Below the pieces are notes generated by a model. It was not told where the DNA came from, did not search any database, and worked only from the letters and a program-made list of their open reading frames with translations. From Actinomycetes bacterium (lineage in GTDB: Bacteria; Actinomycetota; Thermoleophilia; Solirubrobacterales; Solirubrobacteraceae), in the NCBI GenBank assembly GCA_021851525.1, contig JAJZDA010000007.1, forward strand, positions 1 to 44,125: 44,125 nucleotides of DNA. Reading direction: 5' to 3'. Below are positions 1-9,971 of the stretch, piece after piece. The position numbers and the translations under genes are program-made. How positions within the stretch are numbered: the stretch's first letter is position 1; each line of letters starts with the position of its first letter.

Positions 1-3000
1 CGGCAACGGTGCCGCCACGCCGGTGGCGCAGCGGGTCGCCGCGGGCCTCGGCGTGAACCTCGCGACGGTCGCCGGCAGCGCCCGCGGCGGGCGCATCACC
101 AAGGATGACGTGCTGGCCGCGGCCGCCAACGTGGTGGAGCTGCCGGAGGGGGCCCAGAAGCTCAAGGGCGGCGCCGCCGCGCTGGCGCGTTACATGGATG
201 AGAGCCGTTCGATCCCGACCGCCACCTCGCTGCGCACCTTCACCGTGACGACGCTCGACGCGCGTCGCAAGCAGCTCAAGGATGCCGGGCACCGCGTCTC
301 CTTCACGCACCTGATCGCGTACGCGATCGCGCGCGCCGCGGCCGATGAGATGCCGGTCATGGCCCACCACTACGTCGAGTCCCAGGGAACCGGGTACCGC
401 GTGGACGACGGCGCCGTCAACCTCGGCCTGGCGGTCGACGTCGAGAAGAAGGACGGCAGCCGCACGCTGATGGTGCCGGTGATCCGTGACGCGGGCCGCG
501 CCGGCTTCCGGGAGTTCCTGGAGGCCTACAACCAGCTGGTGGAGAAGGCCCGCACCAACACGCTGAGCGCTGACGACCTCACCGGCGCCAACGTCTCGCT
601 GACCAACCCGGGCGGCATCGGCACGGTCGCCTCGGTGCCGCGGCTGATGGTCGGCCAGGGCACGATCCTCGCCACCGGTTCCATCTCCTATCCCGTCGGG
701 CTGGAGGCGATCGGCGCGCAGATCGGCGCGGAGAAGGTCATGACCATGACCTCCACCTATGACCATCGCATCATCCAGGGCGCGGAGTCGGGCCGCTTCC
801 TGAAGGTGATCGAGGAGTACCTCCAGGGCGAGCACCAGTTCTATGAGGGTGTCTTCATCTCGCTGGGCGCGCCGCTGCCGGCGCTCCCGCCACGCGCCGC
901 GGCGGCGCCCGTGGCCAGCGGAGCCGCTGCCGCGGTGGCGGCCGTTCCGGGTGTCGGCGGGGCGCCCAGTGAGGAGCTGCTGCAGGCCGTGCAGGCCGCC
1001 ACCTCGCTGGTCAAGGCGCACCGCATGCACGGGCACCTCGCGGCGCGGCTGGATCCGCTCGGGCGCGCGCCCGGCGGCGACCCGGCACTTGAGCCGGAAC
1101 CGCTCGGCCTCACGCCGCAGCTGATGGCTCAGATCCCGTCGCGGATCCTGCGGATGTACGTGGGCGGCGAGACGCTTGCGCAGGCGCTGCCGCGCCTGCG
1201 CGAGGTTTACTGCGGGCCGATCGCCTACGAGATCGAGCACATCGCCTCACACGGGCAGCGCCTGTGGTTGCGGGAGGCCATCGAGTCCGGCCGCTACCGC
1301 ACGCAGCTGAGCGGCGAGGAGCGCAGGCAGCTGCTGCGGCGCCTGACCGAGGTCGACTCGTTTGAGCGCTTCATGCACAAGACGTTCATCGGGGCCAAGC
1401 GCTTCTCGGTCGAGGGCGTCGACATGACGGTCCCGATGATCGATGAGATCGTGCGCCTGGCGGCGCTCAGCGGCGCCCGTGAGGTCGTGCTCGGGATGGC
1501 CCATCGCGGTCGCGTCAACGTGCTGGCCCACAACCTCGGCCGCTCCTACAGCTCGCTGTTCGCCGAGTTCTCGGGCGGGGAGACGCTCGCCGCGATCACC
1601 ACGATCCCCGACGGCGGCACCGGCGACGTCAAGTACCACCACGGCGCAGTCGGCAGCTTCCAGGTGCCCGGCGGTGAGTCCGTGGTGGTGCGCCTGGAAT
1701 CCAATCCCAGCCACCTGGAGTTCGTCGCCCCGGTGGGCGCCGGCGCGACGCGCGCCGCCCAGACCAACCGTCAGGGGCCGCACGCCAGCCAGGACACCAA
1801 CGCCGCGGTGCCGATCGTGCTGCACGGCGACGCGGCATTCCCCGGCCAGGGCGTGGTGGCGGAGACGCTCAACCTCCAGGCGCTCGACGGCTACACCGTC
1901 GGCGGCACGATCCACATCATCCAGAACAACCAGGTGGGCTTCACCACCGACCCGGACGACTCGCGCTCCACCACCTACGCGTCGGACATGGCCAAGGGCT
2001 TTGACGTGCCGATCATCCACGTCAACGCGGATGACGTGGAGGCGTGCATCAGCGCCGTGCGCCTCAGCCTCGCGTTCCGCCAGGAGTTCGGTCACGACGT
2101 GCTGATCGACCTGATCGGGTACCGCCGCCACGGTCACAACGAGGGCGACGAGCCGGCGTACACGCAGCCGGAGATGTACGAGGTGATCAAGAAGCACCAG
2201 CCGGTGCGTGAGATCTTCGCCCAGCAGCTGATCGCCGCCGGTGTGGTCACGGAGGCGGAGTCCAAGGCCATCACGGACGAGGTCTGGGCTGCGCTCGCCG
2301 CCCAGCACGAGAAGGTCAAGGCGCAGATCGCCCACGCCAAGGAGGCCGGTGAGCACGCCACCGGTGAGTACCACCTCGATCGCACCCCGTCGCCGGAGGT
2401 CGCCACCGCCGTTGACGCCGACAAGCTGCGGCTGCTCAACGAGCAGCTCCTCGCGGTGCCGGACGGCTTCAACGTGCACCCCAAGCTCGTGCGCCAGTTC
2501 GAGGAGCGGCGGCGGGCGCTGGAGGCCCAGGACGGCCCGATCTTCTGGGCTCAGGCGGAGGCTTTGGCGTTCGCCTCGCTGCTGACAGAGGGCATTCCGC
2601 TGCGGCTCACCGGTCAGGATGCTGAGCGCGGCACCTTCAGCCACAGGCACCTGGTGCTGCACGATCCCCGCACCGGCCAGGAGTACTGCGCGGTCCAGCA
2701 CCTCCCCGGCGCACTGGCCACGATGGAGCTGCACAACAGCCCGCTCTCGGAGATGGCCTGCGTCGGCTTCGAGTATGGCTACTCGGTCGAGGCTCCCGAG
2801 ACGCTCGTGCTCTGGGAGGCCCAGTTTGGCGACTTCGCCAACGGCGCGCAGGTGATGATCGACCAGTTCATCGCCGGTGGCCTGGCCAAGTGGGGCCAGA
2901 CCTCACGGCTCACGCTGCTGCTGCCGCACGGCTACGAGGGTGCGGGTCCCGAGCATTCCTCCGCACGGCTCGAGCGCTACCTGCAGCTGGCCGCGGAGGG

Positions 3001-3610
3001 CAACCTGCGGATCGCCAACTGCACCACGCCGGCGCAGTACTTCCACCTGCTGCGTCGCCAGGCGCGGATCGCCAAGCAGCGGCCGCTGGTCCTGATGACC
3101 CCCAAGAGCCTGCTGCGCCAGCCGGCGGCCGCGTCGCGGCTGGCCGACCTCGCCGAGGGTCGCTTCCAGTCGGTGCTGGCTGAGCCTGGGGTCGATGCCG
3201 AGCAGGTGACCAGGCTGCTGCTGTGCAGCGGCAAGATCTACTACGACATCGTCGGCCATGAGGCGCGCGCGCAGAGCCCCGAGGTGGCGGTCGGGCGGGT
3301 TGAGCTGCTCTACCCGTTCCCGCAGGGTGAGATCCTCAAGCTGATCGACCGCTACCCGAAGCTCCGTGAGGTGGTCTGGGTGCAGGAGGAGCCGCGCAAC
3401 ATGGGCGCCCGCGCTCACATGTCGCCCCGGCTGCTGCAGATTCTCCCGGAGCACCTGCAGTTCGGTTACGTCGGTCGCCCTGAGCGCGCCGCCTCCGGTG
3501 AGGGCTACCCGGTCGCGCACAACCGCGAGCAGGATCGGATCGTGCGCACCGCGCTGGACGTCAAGCAGACGATCTCTCAGTACCCGCTGCGCACACCCGG
3601 AGACCGTTAG
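1..3610 (+). CDS. kgd: multifunctional 2-oxoglutarate dehydrogenase/decarboxylase (E2 catalytic + E1 domains), 5' truncated by window edge
   Basis: ORF 23..3610; E2 acyltransferase motif region (TYDHRIIQGAESGRFL) followed by E1 core (GMAHRGRVNVLAHNLGR, GDAAFPGQGVVAETLNL, GYRRHGHNEGDEPAYTQP). Confidence 0.95.
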   Translation, partial: GNGAATPVAQRVAAGLGVNLATVAGSARGGRITKDDVLAAAANVVELPEGAQKLKGGAAALARYMDESRSIPTATSLRTFTVTTLDARRKQLKDAGHRVSFTHLIAYAIARAAADEMPVMAHHYVESQGTGYRVDDGAVNLGLAVDVEKKDGSRTLMVPVIRDAGRAGFREFLEAYNQLVEKARTNTLSADDLTGANVSLTNPGGIGTVASVPRLMVGQGTILATGSISYPVGLEAIGAQIGAEKVMTMTSTYDHRIIQGAESGRFLKVIEEYLQGEHQFYEGVFISLGAPLPALPPRAAAAPVASGAAAAVAAVPGVGGAPSEELLQAVQAATSLVKAHRMHGHLAARLDPLGRAPGGDPALEPEPLGLTPQLMAQIPSRILRMYVGGETLAQALPRLREVYCGPIAYEIEHIASHGQRLWLREAIESGRYRTQLSGEERRQLLRRLTEVDSFERFMHKTFIGAKRFSVEGVDMTVPMIDEIVRLAALSGAREVVLGMAHRGRVNVLAHNLGRSYSSLFAEFSGGETLAAITTIPDGGTGDVKYHHGAVGSFQVPGGESVVVRLESNPSHLEFVAPVGAGATRAAQTNRQGPHASQDTNAAVPIVLHGDAAFPGQGVVAETLNLQALDGYTVGGTIHIIQNNQVGFTTDPDDSRSTTYASDMAKGFDVPIIHVNADDVEACISAVRLSLAFRQEFGHDVLIDLIGYRRHGHNEGDEPAYTQPEMYEVIKKHQPVREIFAQQLIAAGVVTEAESKAITDEVWAALAAQHEKVKAQIAHAKEAGEHATGEYHLDRTPSPEVATAVDADKLRLLNEQLLAVPDGFNVHPKLVRQFEERRRALEAQDGPIFWAQAEALAFASLLTEGIPLRLTGQDAERGTFSHRHLVLHDPRTGQEYCAVQHLPGALATMELHNSPLSEMACVGFEYGYSVEAPETLVLWEAQFGDFANGAQVMIDQFIAGGLAKWGQTSRLTLLLPHGYEGAGPEHSSARLERYLQLAAEGNLRIANCTTPAQYFHLLRRQARIAKQRPLVLMTPKSLLRQPAAASRLADLAEGRFQSVLAEPGVDAEQVTRLLLCSGKIYYDIVGHEARAQSPEVAVGRVELLYPFPQGEILKLIDRYPKLREVVWVQEEPRNMGARAHMSPRLLQILPEHLQFGYVGRPERAASGEGYPVAHNREQDRIVRTALDVKQTISQYPLRTPGDR

Positions 3611-4980
3611 TCGCCGGCTGGCTTGAGGCCCGCGGCCGCGCTGGCCGCGGGCACCACCAGGCGTCGCCCCAGCTCGTTCAGGGCACAGGCGGCGAGCAGT
3701 ATCAGGAACGGGTCGATCGGCTCACGGAAGCGGGGCGTCTCGGCGTTGACCAGGACTACCGAGAGCCACATCGCCAGCGGGACCCCCCAGACCCAGCGTG
3801 GCGTGTCGCGCGCAGCCCGAGTGAGCGCACCGGCCAGCGCCAGCAGGGCGACGATCCAGAAGCTCACGACGCCGATCTGGGCCAGCCCCAGGTCGATCCC
3901 AATCGACGCCGCGGAGTCGCGCCAGGCCGCCGATCCCTCTAGCTCCAGCAGCCTCAGGGTGTTGTGCAGGCCCACGCTCAGAGGTGCCAGCGGGTGGCGT
4001 CGGACGTAGCCCAGCGCTGCGGACTCGAGCCTGCTGCTGAGCTGCAGCTCGGTCAGCTGCGGCGCCAGCCTGACGTAGCGCGACAGCGACGGCACATCCG
4101 CGAAATACACCCAGCGGTAGGGTGGATCGCTGCGTGCGGAGGTGCTGTTGTAGGTGCCCGCGAGTGTGATCCCGGCCTCGGAGGAGATCGGCACGAACCC
4201 GCCCATCACCACCAGGTTGCGGACCATCCAGGGGGTCACCGTGAGCGCCGCACAGACCAGCAGCGTGACCCACGGCGCGCGCGCAGGCAGCGCCCGGTGA
4301 ACGGCTCCTGGGCGGCGCCCCAGCCGCTGTGCGCCGAAGCCCAGCGGCACCAGCAGCACCAGCGCATTGCTGTGGGTCAGTGCCGCCAGGCCGATCAGCA
4401 CGCCGGCGCTCACCAGCCAGCGCGACGGCGCCGCCGAGCGCCCTGCGCGCAGCACCGCGTAGAGCGCTGCCAACTCCAGCAGCGTCAGCAGGTTCTCGGC
4501 GGCCAGCACCGCGGAGAGCTCCAGCGCCACCGGGTAGATCGCGCCCAGCGCGAGCGTCGTCAGCGCCGTGCCGGACCCGAACAGCTCAAATGCGCTCAGC
4601 CCGAGCAGCGCCACGCTGCCGGTGCCGAGCGCCACCTGGATCAGCCGCGCGAGCGTGACCGTCGCGGAGCTCAGCGCCGGCCCGCCGGTGATCAGGTCCG
4701 CCAACGCCAGCAGGTAGGAGTAGGCGGGCGGGAAGTACGCGGAGGGACCGTGTGTGCCGCCCGCGGCATGGTTGGCGTCCTGATAGGTGCCGGTGTGCGC
4801 GATCGCCGACGCACTGCGCAGATAGGTGCGGGCGTCGTTGATCGGCGCGTACGGGTAGTGCGCGAAGATCAGCAGGCGCAGCGCCAGCGCGGCGACCATC
4901 AGTGCTCCGGCCAGTGTGAGGCGCTGTCGCGCGGTGAGCGCGCTCAGGCGCCGGTCCGCCGTCAGCAGGCTCGTGCGCAT
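3607..4980 (-). CDS. ArnT/PMT-like (GT39-type) membrane glycosyltransferase
   Basis: Multi-TM ORF with N-terminal NDARTYLRSA and FPPAYSYLLAL motifs typical of GT-C enzymes. Confidence 0.7.
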   Translation of the reverse strand: MRTSLLTADRRLSALTARQRLTLAGALMVAALALRLLIFAHYPYAPINDARTYLRSASAIAHTGTYQDANHAAGGTHGPSAYFPPAYSYLLALADLITGGPALSSATVTLARLIQVALGTGSVALLGLSAFELFGSGTALTTLALGAIYPVALELSAVLAAENLLTLLELAALYAVLRAGRSAAPSRWLVSAGVLIGLAALTHSNALVLLVPLGFGAQRLGRRPGAVHRALPARAPWVTLLVCAALTVTPWMVRNLVVMGGFVPISSEAGITLAGTYNSTSARSDPPYRWVYFADVPSLSRYVRLAPQLTELQLSSRLESAALGYVRRHPLAPLSVGLHNTLRLLELEGSAAWRDSAASIGIDLGLAQIGVVSFWIVALLALAGALTRAARDTPRWVWGVPLAMWLSVVLVNAETPRFREPIDPFLILLAACALNELGRRLVVPAASAAAGLKPAGD

Positions 4981-4995
4981 CGGCGGGGGCGTGGC

Positions 4996-6129
4996 TCAGC
5001 TGATCCCGACGATCCGCGAGCAGGTCCAGTTGGAAGCGCCGGCGCCGCCGTTCCAGATGCGGGCTGCGACCGCGTCCTGCTCGGACTTCGGGGCCAGGTA
5101 CGCAGCCGGGCCGCTGCCGCCGAACTGGCTCCAGGTGCTGGGAATGATCTGGTAGTAGCCCGACGCGCCGGCGGAGTTCGGCGGGAGGTCCTGGCCGCCT
5201 GACTCGCACAGCACGATCGGGTACGGGATCGCCCAGCCGGCGGAGGAGCCGAGGCTGGCGCCGCCGCTGCCGCTGGCGCCGCCTCCGCTTCCGCTCCCAC
5301 CGCTGCCGTTGCCGCTGCTGCTCACGCTGATCGTCTTTGCCGCCTGGATCGCGGCCTGCTGCTGTTGCTGGATCTGCTTGATCGCCTGCTGCAGAGCGGC
5401 ACCCTTGGACTGGCTGGCGGCCAGCGCCGTCGCCTGGGCGGCGCGCGCGTCGTTGAGCGCCGCCTGCCGGGAGGCCAGCAGCGCGTTCATGCCCGAGAGC
5501 GCGTCGGCCTGGGTGGTCGCGTCCTGCGCGGCGACCATGTCCGCTGCCTCGAGCTTGCGGATCCTGGCCTCCGCGGTGCGGGCCTTGAGGCTTGCGGTCA
5601 GCGTGAGCCGGATGATCTGCTTCTCAGACTGCTTGGCGTTGTCCATGTACTGGATCTGGGAGAGCAGCTGGTTGAACCCGTTGGCGTCGATCACCAGCGA
5701 GACGAACGTCTGGGCCGGCTGCTCGTACTGGCTGACGAGCTCAGCCGAGAGCGCCCTGCGCGCGCGGCGCAGCTCGCGCTTGAGCAGCCGCATCCGGACC
5801 TGCTCGAGCGTGAGTGCGGCTCGGTCCTCCGAGAGCGCCGTGTCGTACTGGCCGAGCTGCGCCTGCGCGGCCGCCTCACGGCTGCTGACGAGCGTGATCT
5901 GGCCGGTCAGCGAGCTCACCTGGCTGTTGATCGCGGCAATGCTGCCGCTCAGCGTCTTCTGCTGGCCCTGATTCGAGTTCAGCTGGGATTTGGTGGCGTT
6001 CAGCTGGTTCTGCAGCTGGCTGACGCTGGCCGCGACAGCGCTTCCAGCTGCGAGCAGGCCTCCGCTCACAGCGATCCCGAGGGCGGCTGCGGGACGCAGC
6101 CGAGGGTTTCGTCGGACCTTGTCAGACAT
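4996..6129 (-). CDS. secreted coiled-coil protein with C-terminal transglycosylase-like domain
   Basis: Signal-like N-terminus, Q/A-rich coiled coil, C-terminal CESGGQDLPPNSAGASGYYQIIPSTWSQFGG...AARIWNGGAGASNWTC. Confidence 0.8.
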   Translation of the reverse strand: MSDKVRRNPRLRPAAALGIAVSGGLLAAGSAVAASVSQLQNQLNATKSQLNSNQGQQKTLSGSIAAINSQVSSLTGQITLVSSREAAAQAQLGQYDTALSEDRAALTLEQVRMRLLKRELRRARRALSAELVSQYEQPAQTFVSLVIDANGFNQLLSQIQYMDNAKQSEKQIIRLTLTASLKARTAEARIRKLEAADMVAAQDATTQADALSGMNALLASRQAALNDARAAQATALAASQSKGAALQQAIKQIQQQQQAAIQAAKTISVSSSGNGSGGSGSGGGASGSGGASLGSSAGWAIPYPIVLCESGGQDLPPNSAGASGYYQIIPSTWSQFGGSGPAAYLAPKSEQDAVAARIWNGGAGASNWTCSRIVGIS

Positions 6130-6217
6130 GACCAGACCGCTCCCCCGGTGGTCCGCGGGACGACGGTTGCGGCAGCTTAGCAGCGGTACATAAGCCCTGC
6201 GGGCCTATCCTTGGCGG

Positions 6218-6490
6218 GTGCCCACCGCGCGGCAGGCCAAGATCATCGAACGGGTCCGCTCGATCCCCGAAGGCTTCGTGCGCAGCTACGGCGATGTCTC
6301 GCCGGGAGCTCCGAGGCTCGCTGGAGCCGTGCTGCACGCTTGCGCTGACCCGAAGCTGCCCTGGCATCGGGTCGTGCGCGCCGACGGCTCGCTGGCCAAG
6401 GGTGAGCGCCAGCGCCGTCTGCTGGAGGCCGAGGGCGTGCCGTTCGTCGGTGAGCGCGTGGATCTGCGGCGCGTGAGGCTGCCGGAGTGA
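6218..6490 (+). CDS. alkyltransferase-like (ATL/MGMT DNA-binding domain) protein
   Basis: IPEGFVRSYGDVS...PWHRVVRADGSLAKG; lacks the PCHR cysteine (PWHR) as in ATL proteins. Confidence 0.85.
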   Translation: MPTARQAKIIERVRSIPEGFVRSYGDVSPGAPRLAGAVLHACADPKLPWHRVVRADGSLAKGERQRRLLEAEGVPFVGERVDLRRVRLPE

Positions 6491-6530
6491 GCGCCGGGGT
6501 CGCGCGGTCCCCGGGACGGCGGTTGCGCTG

Positions 6531-6956
6531 ATGATCTGGCACCAGCAGCGGATCACGCTGGCCGCCCGGCCGCGTGGCTTTCATCTGATCACGCGGGAGC
6601 TGCTCGGTGAGCTGCGGGGTGTCGAGCGCATCCAGGTGGGGATGCTGCACATCCTGATCCAGCACACGTCCGCGTCGCTGACGCTCAACGAGAATGCGTC
6701 CCCCGACGTGCGCGGCGACTTTGAAGCGTGGTTTGACGCAGTGGTGCCGGAATCAGCGCCGTTCTGGACGCACACGCTCGAGGGTCCCGATGACATGCCC
6801 GCGCACATCAAGGCCTCGGTGCTGGGCCCGACGCTCACGCTGCCGCTCTCCGCGGGCCGGCCGCTGCTCGGCACCTGGCAGGGGATCTACCTCTGTGAGC
6901 ACCGCGACCACGGCGGCCCGCGGTCGCTCATCTGCACGGCCTTCGGGGAGGAGTGA
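6531..6956 (+). CDS. YjbQ family (UPF0047) protein
   Basis: LIQHTSASLTLNENASPDV and GTWQGIYLCEHRDHGGPR motifs. Confidence 0.92.
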   Translation: MIWHQQRITLAARPRGFHLITRELLGELRGVERIQVGMLHILIQHTSASLTLNENASPDVRGDFEAWFDAVVPESAPFWTHTLEGPDDMPAHIKASVLGPTLTLPLSAGRPLLGTWQGIYLCEHRDHGGPRSLICTAFGEE

Positions 6957-6983
6957 GTCGGGTTGCGCGTCGCTCCGGGCGGC

Positions 6984-7026
6984 GCGCTGACCGGCTGGAG
7001 CGCTGACCGGCTGGAGCGCTGACCGG
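6984..7026. repeat. 16-bp tandem repeat GCGCTGACCGGCTGGA, ~2.7 copies
   Basis: Direct reading: gcgctgaccggctgga gcgctgaccggctgga gcgctgaccgg. Confidence 0.9.
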
Positions 7027-7164
7027 GTCGCGCCGCGCCGCGAGCGGCCGCTCACGCCGGCGCGCGAACCTGGTCCGGACTCAGCCCGCCTGGCGCGCCC
7101 GAACTGACCCCGCCCCGCATCGCCTGGTGCCGCGGGCGGACCCGGGTGCGGCGGCGCCTCGTGT

Positions 7165-7935
7165 TCAGACGCCGCGCCAGACGGGCGCGCGCCGTTCCGC
7201 AAACGCGGTTGCGCCTTCCCTTGCGTCCTCCGAGCCAAACACCGGCCCGGAGATCGCCTCCTGGCGCTCGAAGAACTCCGCGTCGGGCCAGTCGCTTGAC
7301 TCGCGCAGGATCCGCTTGCTCGCCTTCAGCGCGAGCGGCCCGTTGGCGGCCACCGCCGCCGCCAGCTCGCGCGCCTGGGCGAGCGCTTCGCCCGGCTCGG
7401 CCAGGCGGTTGACCAGGCCCAGCTCGTAGCCACGCTGGGCGGAGATCGGGTCGCCGGTGAGCGCCAGCTCGTTGGCGATGTTGCGTGGGAGCATGCGCGG
7501 CAGGCGCAGCAGCCCGCCGCCGGCCGCCACCAGGGAGCGTTTGACCTCCGGGATCCCGAGCTTGGCGCCGGCGGCGGCGACGATCAGGTCGCAGGCCAGC
7601 GCGATCTCCAACCCGCCGGCCACCGCGAACCCTTCGATCGCGGCGATCAGCGGCTTCTCGGCCGACCGCTGGGCGATCCCCGCGAAGCCGCGCCCCTCGA
7701 CCCACGGTCGCTCGCCGGCGACGAACGCCTTGAGATCCATCCCGGCGCAGAAGTAGCCGCCGGCGCCGGTGACGATCCCGGCCGACAGCTCGGGGTCGCG
7801 ATCAAGCTCGTCCAGCGCCTGTCCGATCCCCGTCGCCACCGCGGCGTTGACCGCGTTGCGCTGCTCCGGCCGGTTGATCGTGATGATCAGGACGCGCTCT
7901 GCGCGCTCGGTGAGGACGGCGGTTTGATCGGTCAT
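7165..7935 (-). CDS. enoyl-CoA hydratase/isomerase (crotonase) family
   Basis: INRPEQRNAVNAAV, FCAGMDLKAF, AIEGFAVAGGLEIALACDLIVA. Confidence 0.93.
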   Translation of the reverse strand: MTDQTAVLTERAERVLIITINRPEQRNAVNAAVATGIGQALDELDRDPELSAGIVTGAGGYFCAGMDLKAFVAGERPWVEGRGFAGIAQRSAEKPLIAAIEGFAVAGGLEIALACDLIVAAAGAKLGIPEVKRSLVAAGGGLLRLPRMLPRNIANELALTGDPISAQRGYELGLVNRLAEPGEALAQARELAAAVAANGPLALKASKRILRESSDWPDAEFFERQEAISGPVFGSEDAREGATAFAERRAPVWRGV

Positions 7936-7998
7936 CTGCTGGCTCCTTGATTGCTGCGACGACGAGCTGCGCAGGTGCGCGGCGAGTGCAGCTGCAGC

Positions 7999-8706
7999 CT
8001 ACGCCACGAACAGTCGCAGCTCCGGTTCGCGCTCGCCCCTCAGCACCGCCAGATCAACCTCCACACAGGCGATCCCGCGGGACTCCGCGAGCACCCGCGC
8101 CTGCGGCTTGATCTGCTGGGCGGCCAGCACGCCGCGGCAGTCGCTGAACTGGGGCTCCGTGCGCAGGCGCTCGAGGTAACGGGTGATCTGCTCAACAGCC
8201 TCGATCGTCGCCACGCGTTTGATCTCCACGGCAACCCAGCCGTCGTCTCCGTCGCGGCACATGAGGTCGACGGGGCCGATGTCCGTCGGCCACTCCCGGC
8301 GGACCAGGCGCAGACCCTCGCCACACCAGTGCGGCTGCTGGGCCAGCAGTTCCTGCAGGTGCGCCTCTACCCCGTCCTTGCTCAGCGCGGCCTCATCGTC
8401 GGGCGGTCCCATGTCATGGATCACGTCGGAGAAGACCTCAACCAGCGAGATCTCCAGCCGGTCCTCAGACTTGCCGGCAAACTTGCGCACGAGCATGCTC
8501 GCCAGCCGGCCATCGTCTCCCTCGCGCTCCTCGATCACCGTCGGTGGCGTCATCCAGTTCAGGGGCTTGACACTGGACCCCCCGCCGTCGGCCCAGAGCA
8601 TGACGGTGCCGTCGGCCTTAATCATCAGCAGCCGGACAGCCTCGGGCAGATAGGTGTCGAGCCGCCCCGAGTACTGAGCGGAACACCGCGCGACTATTAA
8701 ACGCAT
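7999..8706 (-). CDS. nucS: mismatch-specific endonuclease NucS/EndoMS; N-terminal ~46 codons appear element-supplied
   Basis: KPLNWMTPPTVIEE, VSKDGVEAHLQELL, RREWPTDIGPVDLMCRD, VAVEIKRVATIEAVEQITRYLERL, AAQQIKPQARVLAESRGIACVEVD. Confidence 0.93.
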   Translation of the reverse strand: MRLIVARCSAQYSGRLDTYLPEAVRLLMIKADGTVMLWADGGGSSVKPLNWMTPPTVIEEREGDDGRLASMLVRKFAGKSEDRLEISLVEVFSDVIHDMGPPDDEAALSKDGVEAHLQELLAQQPHWCGEGLRLVRREWPTDIGPVDLMCRDGDDGWVAVEIKRVATIEAVEQITRYLERLRTEPQFSDCRGVLAAQQIKPQARVLAESRGIACVEVDLAVLRGEREPELRLFVA

Positions 8707-8768
8707 GGGGGCGTCAGGCTACGTGCGCCCGCGGACGAAGGAGGGGAGATGCATCTGCGCCGAAACGA

Positions 8769-8798
8769 CGCGAGCCCCGGACTGCGCCGGGGCTCGCG
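8769..8798 (-). terminator. 12-bp perfect hairpin downstream of the dndB-like gene
   Basis: CGCGAGCCCCGG-ACTGCG-CCGGGGCTCGCG. Confidence 0.7.
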
Positions 8799-8820
8799 GG
8801 TCACTCGTGTCGGTCCGGAG

Positions 8821-9945
8821 TCAGGCGAGCTGCTCCGTGGTCAGCTCGGAACCGTCATCGTCCGGGGACGGTGCGGCCAGTACCTTCGCCGGCCGCTCGT
8901 TGATGAGCCCCAGCTTCCACTGGATGTACTTCGTCGTCGCTTCGCGCGTCTGCCGGCGGGTGATGATGTCGGTACCCAGCATGCAGATGCCCTGCCAGTC
9001 CGGGTTGGTCTTCCGCCAGTCGATGTCCGACAGATGCGCCAGCCGAGCCTTCCAGTTGACCTCGTCCGGGTACTTAGCCAGCAGGACCCGGCCAGCCGTT
9101 CCGAGTGCCCAGAACGCGACCGCGTGAGCGTTCACGTACTCCCCCCGAACTTCTGCCGGCCGCAGCTCAGCGGTGCGAACCTGCTTCCACTGAGGGATTA
9201 CCTTCCCGACCTCGGTCCAGAAGTCGATGGCCGTGACCTCTGCGCGAGCGAGCTCCTCCTCTGAATTGGCCTCACCGAGGTTCCCGACGAGCGCCCTGTT
9301 GGCGTCATACAGTGCCGAGAGCGCCACGAACTTCGCCGACTTCTGGGCGACGGAGACCCGGTCCTTCTCGACCCTGTCCTTGAACACCGGCACTGCATCC
9401 GAAACCGCGATGGTGAGAGCGTTCAGCGGGTCCCGATGGTCGTAGAGGATGTCCAGCGACCGGGACGTCTTGTGGACCGTGCGGTTCAGGTCGGAGAACA
9501 CCTGCTGACTACGCTGGAGGTCCTCGAACGGGAACAGGACGACGCTGATGCTCTGACTTTCGAGCATGCGGTTCTCGGTGAGCGCCTGCTGGATAGCCGC
9601 CTTGCGGTGCTGCCCGTCGTTGAGCAGAAACTCCGCCGTCAACGGCAGCCGCAGGATGCCCAGGTCAGCAGAGAGGTCGGAGGAGATGAACTCCACCTCC
9701 GCATCCACGGATGCGGTGAGGCTGCTGAAGACCCAGTCACTCTCGTGGTCGAGGATGTACCGGGCAATCTCCGGCACTCGCTTCTCAGCGAGCTGGCGCT
9801 GCGCGCGCAGCTCGGGGGGCATCTCCGACCAGTCCTGGAACTTGAAGTACCTGGGAACCAGCCCGAGGGGGAACATCACGACGTAGTAGTCGCGGTCGCC
9901 CATGCGGCCGCGAACGGCCGCGAGGTCCATCGTATTTGCTACCAT
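8821..9945 (-). CDS. dndB: DndB-like / DGQHR-domain protein
   Basis: LLNDGQHRKAAIQQAL motif, VFSDLNRTVHKTSRSL, and perfect SD AAGGAGG upstream of ATG at 9945. Confidence 0.85.
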   Translation of the reverse strand: MVANTMDLAAVRGRMGDRDYYVVMFPLGLVPRYFKFQDWSEMPPELRAQRQLAEKRVPEIARYILDHESDWVFSSLTASVDAEVEFISSDLSADLGILRLPLTAEFLLNDGQHRKAAIQQALTENRMLESQSISVVLFPFEDLQRSQQVFSDLNRTVHKTSRSLDILYDHRDPLNALTIAVSDAVPVFKDRVEKDRVSVAQKSAKFVALSALYDANRALVGNLGEANSEEELARAEVTAIDFWTEVGKVIPQWKQVRTAELRPAEVRGEYVNAHAVAFWALGTAGRVLLAKYPDEVNWKARLAHLSDIDWRKTNPDWQGICMLGTDIITRRQTREATTKYIQWKLGLINERPAKVLAAPSPDDDGSELTTEQLA

Positions 9946-9971
9946 TTTGGTTTGTCCTCCTTAGGACACAT

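Noticed and set aside
1247-2734. 495-aa antisense ORF within kgd
   Set aside because: High-GC antisense artefact; composition lacks domain motifs and the sense strand is an unambiguous conserved enzyme.
3964-5202. 412-aa plus-strand ORF opposite glycosyltransferase and transglycosylase genes
   Set aside because: R/Q-rich shadow ORF spanning two convincing antisense genes.
6984-7026. 16-bp tandem repeat as regulatory element
   Set aside because: Short, 2.7 copies in a convergent intergenic space; probably replication slippage.
8821-9945. complete Dnd phosphorothioation system
   Set aside because: Only the DndB-like gene is present; no DndA/C/D/E or Dnd restriction genes are visible in the window.
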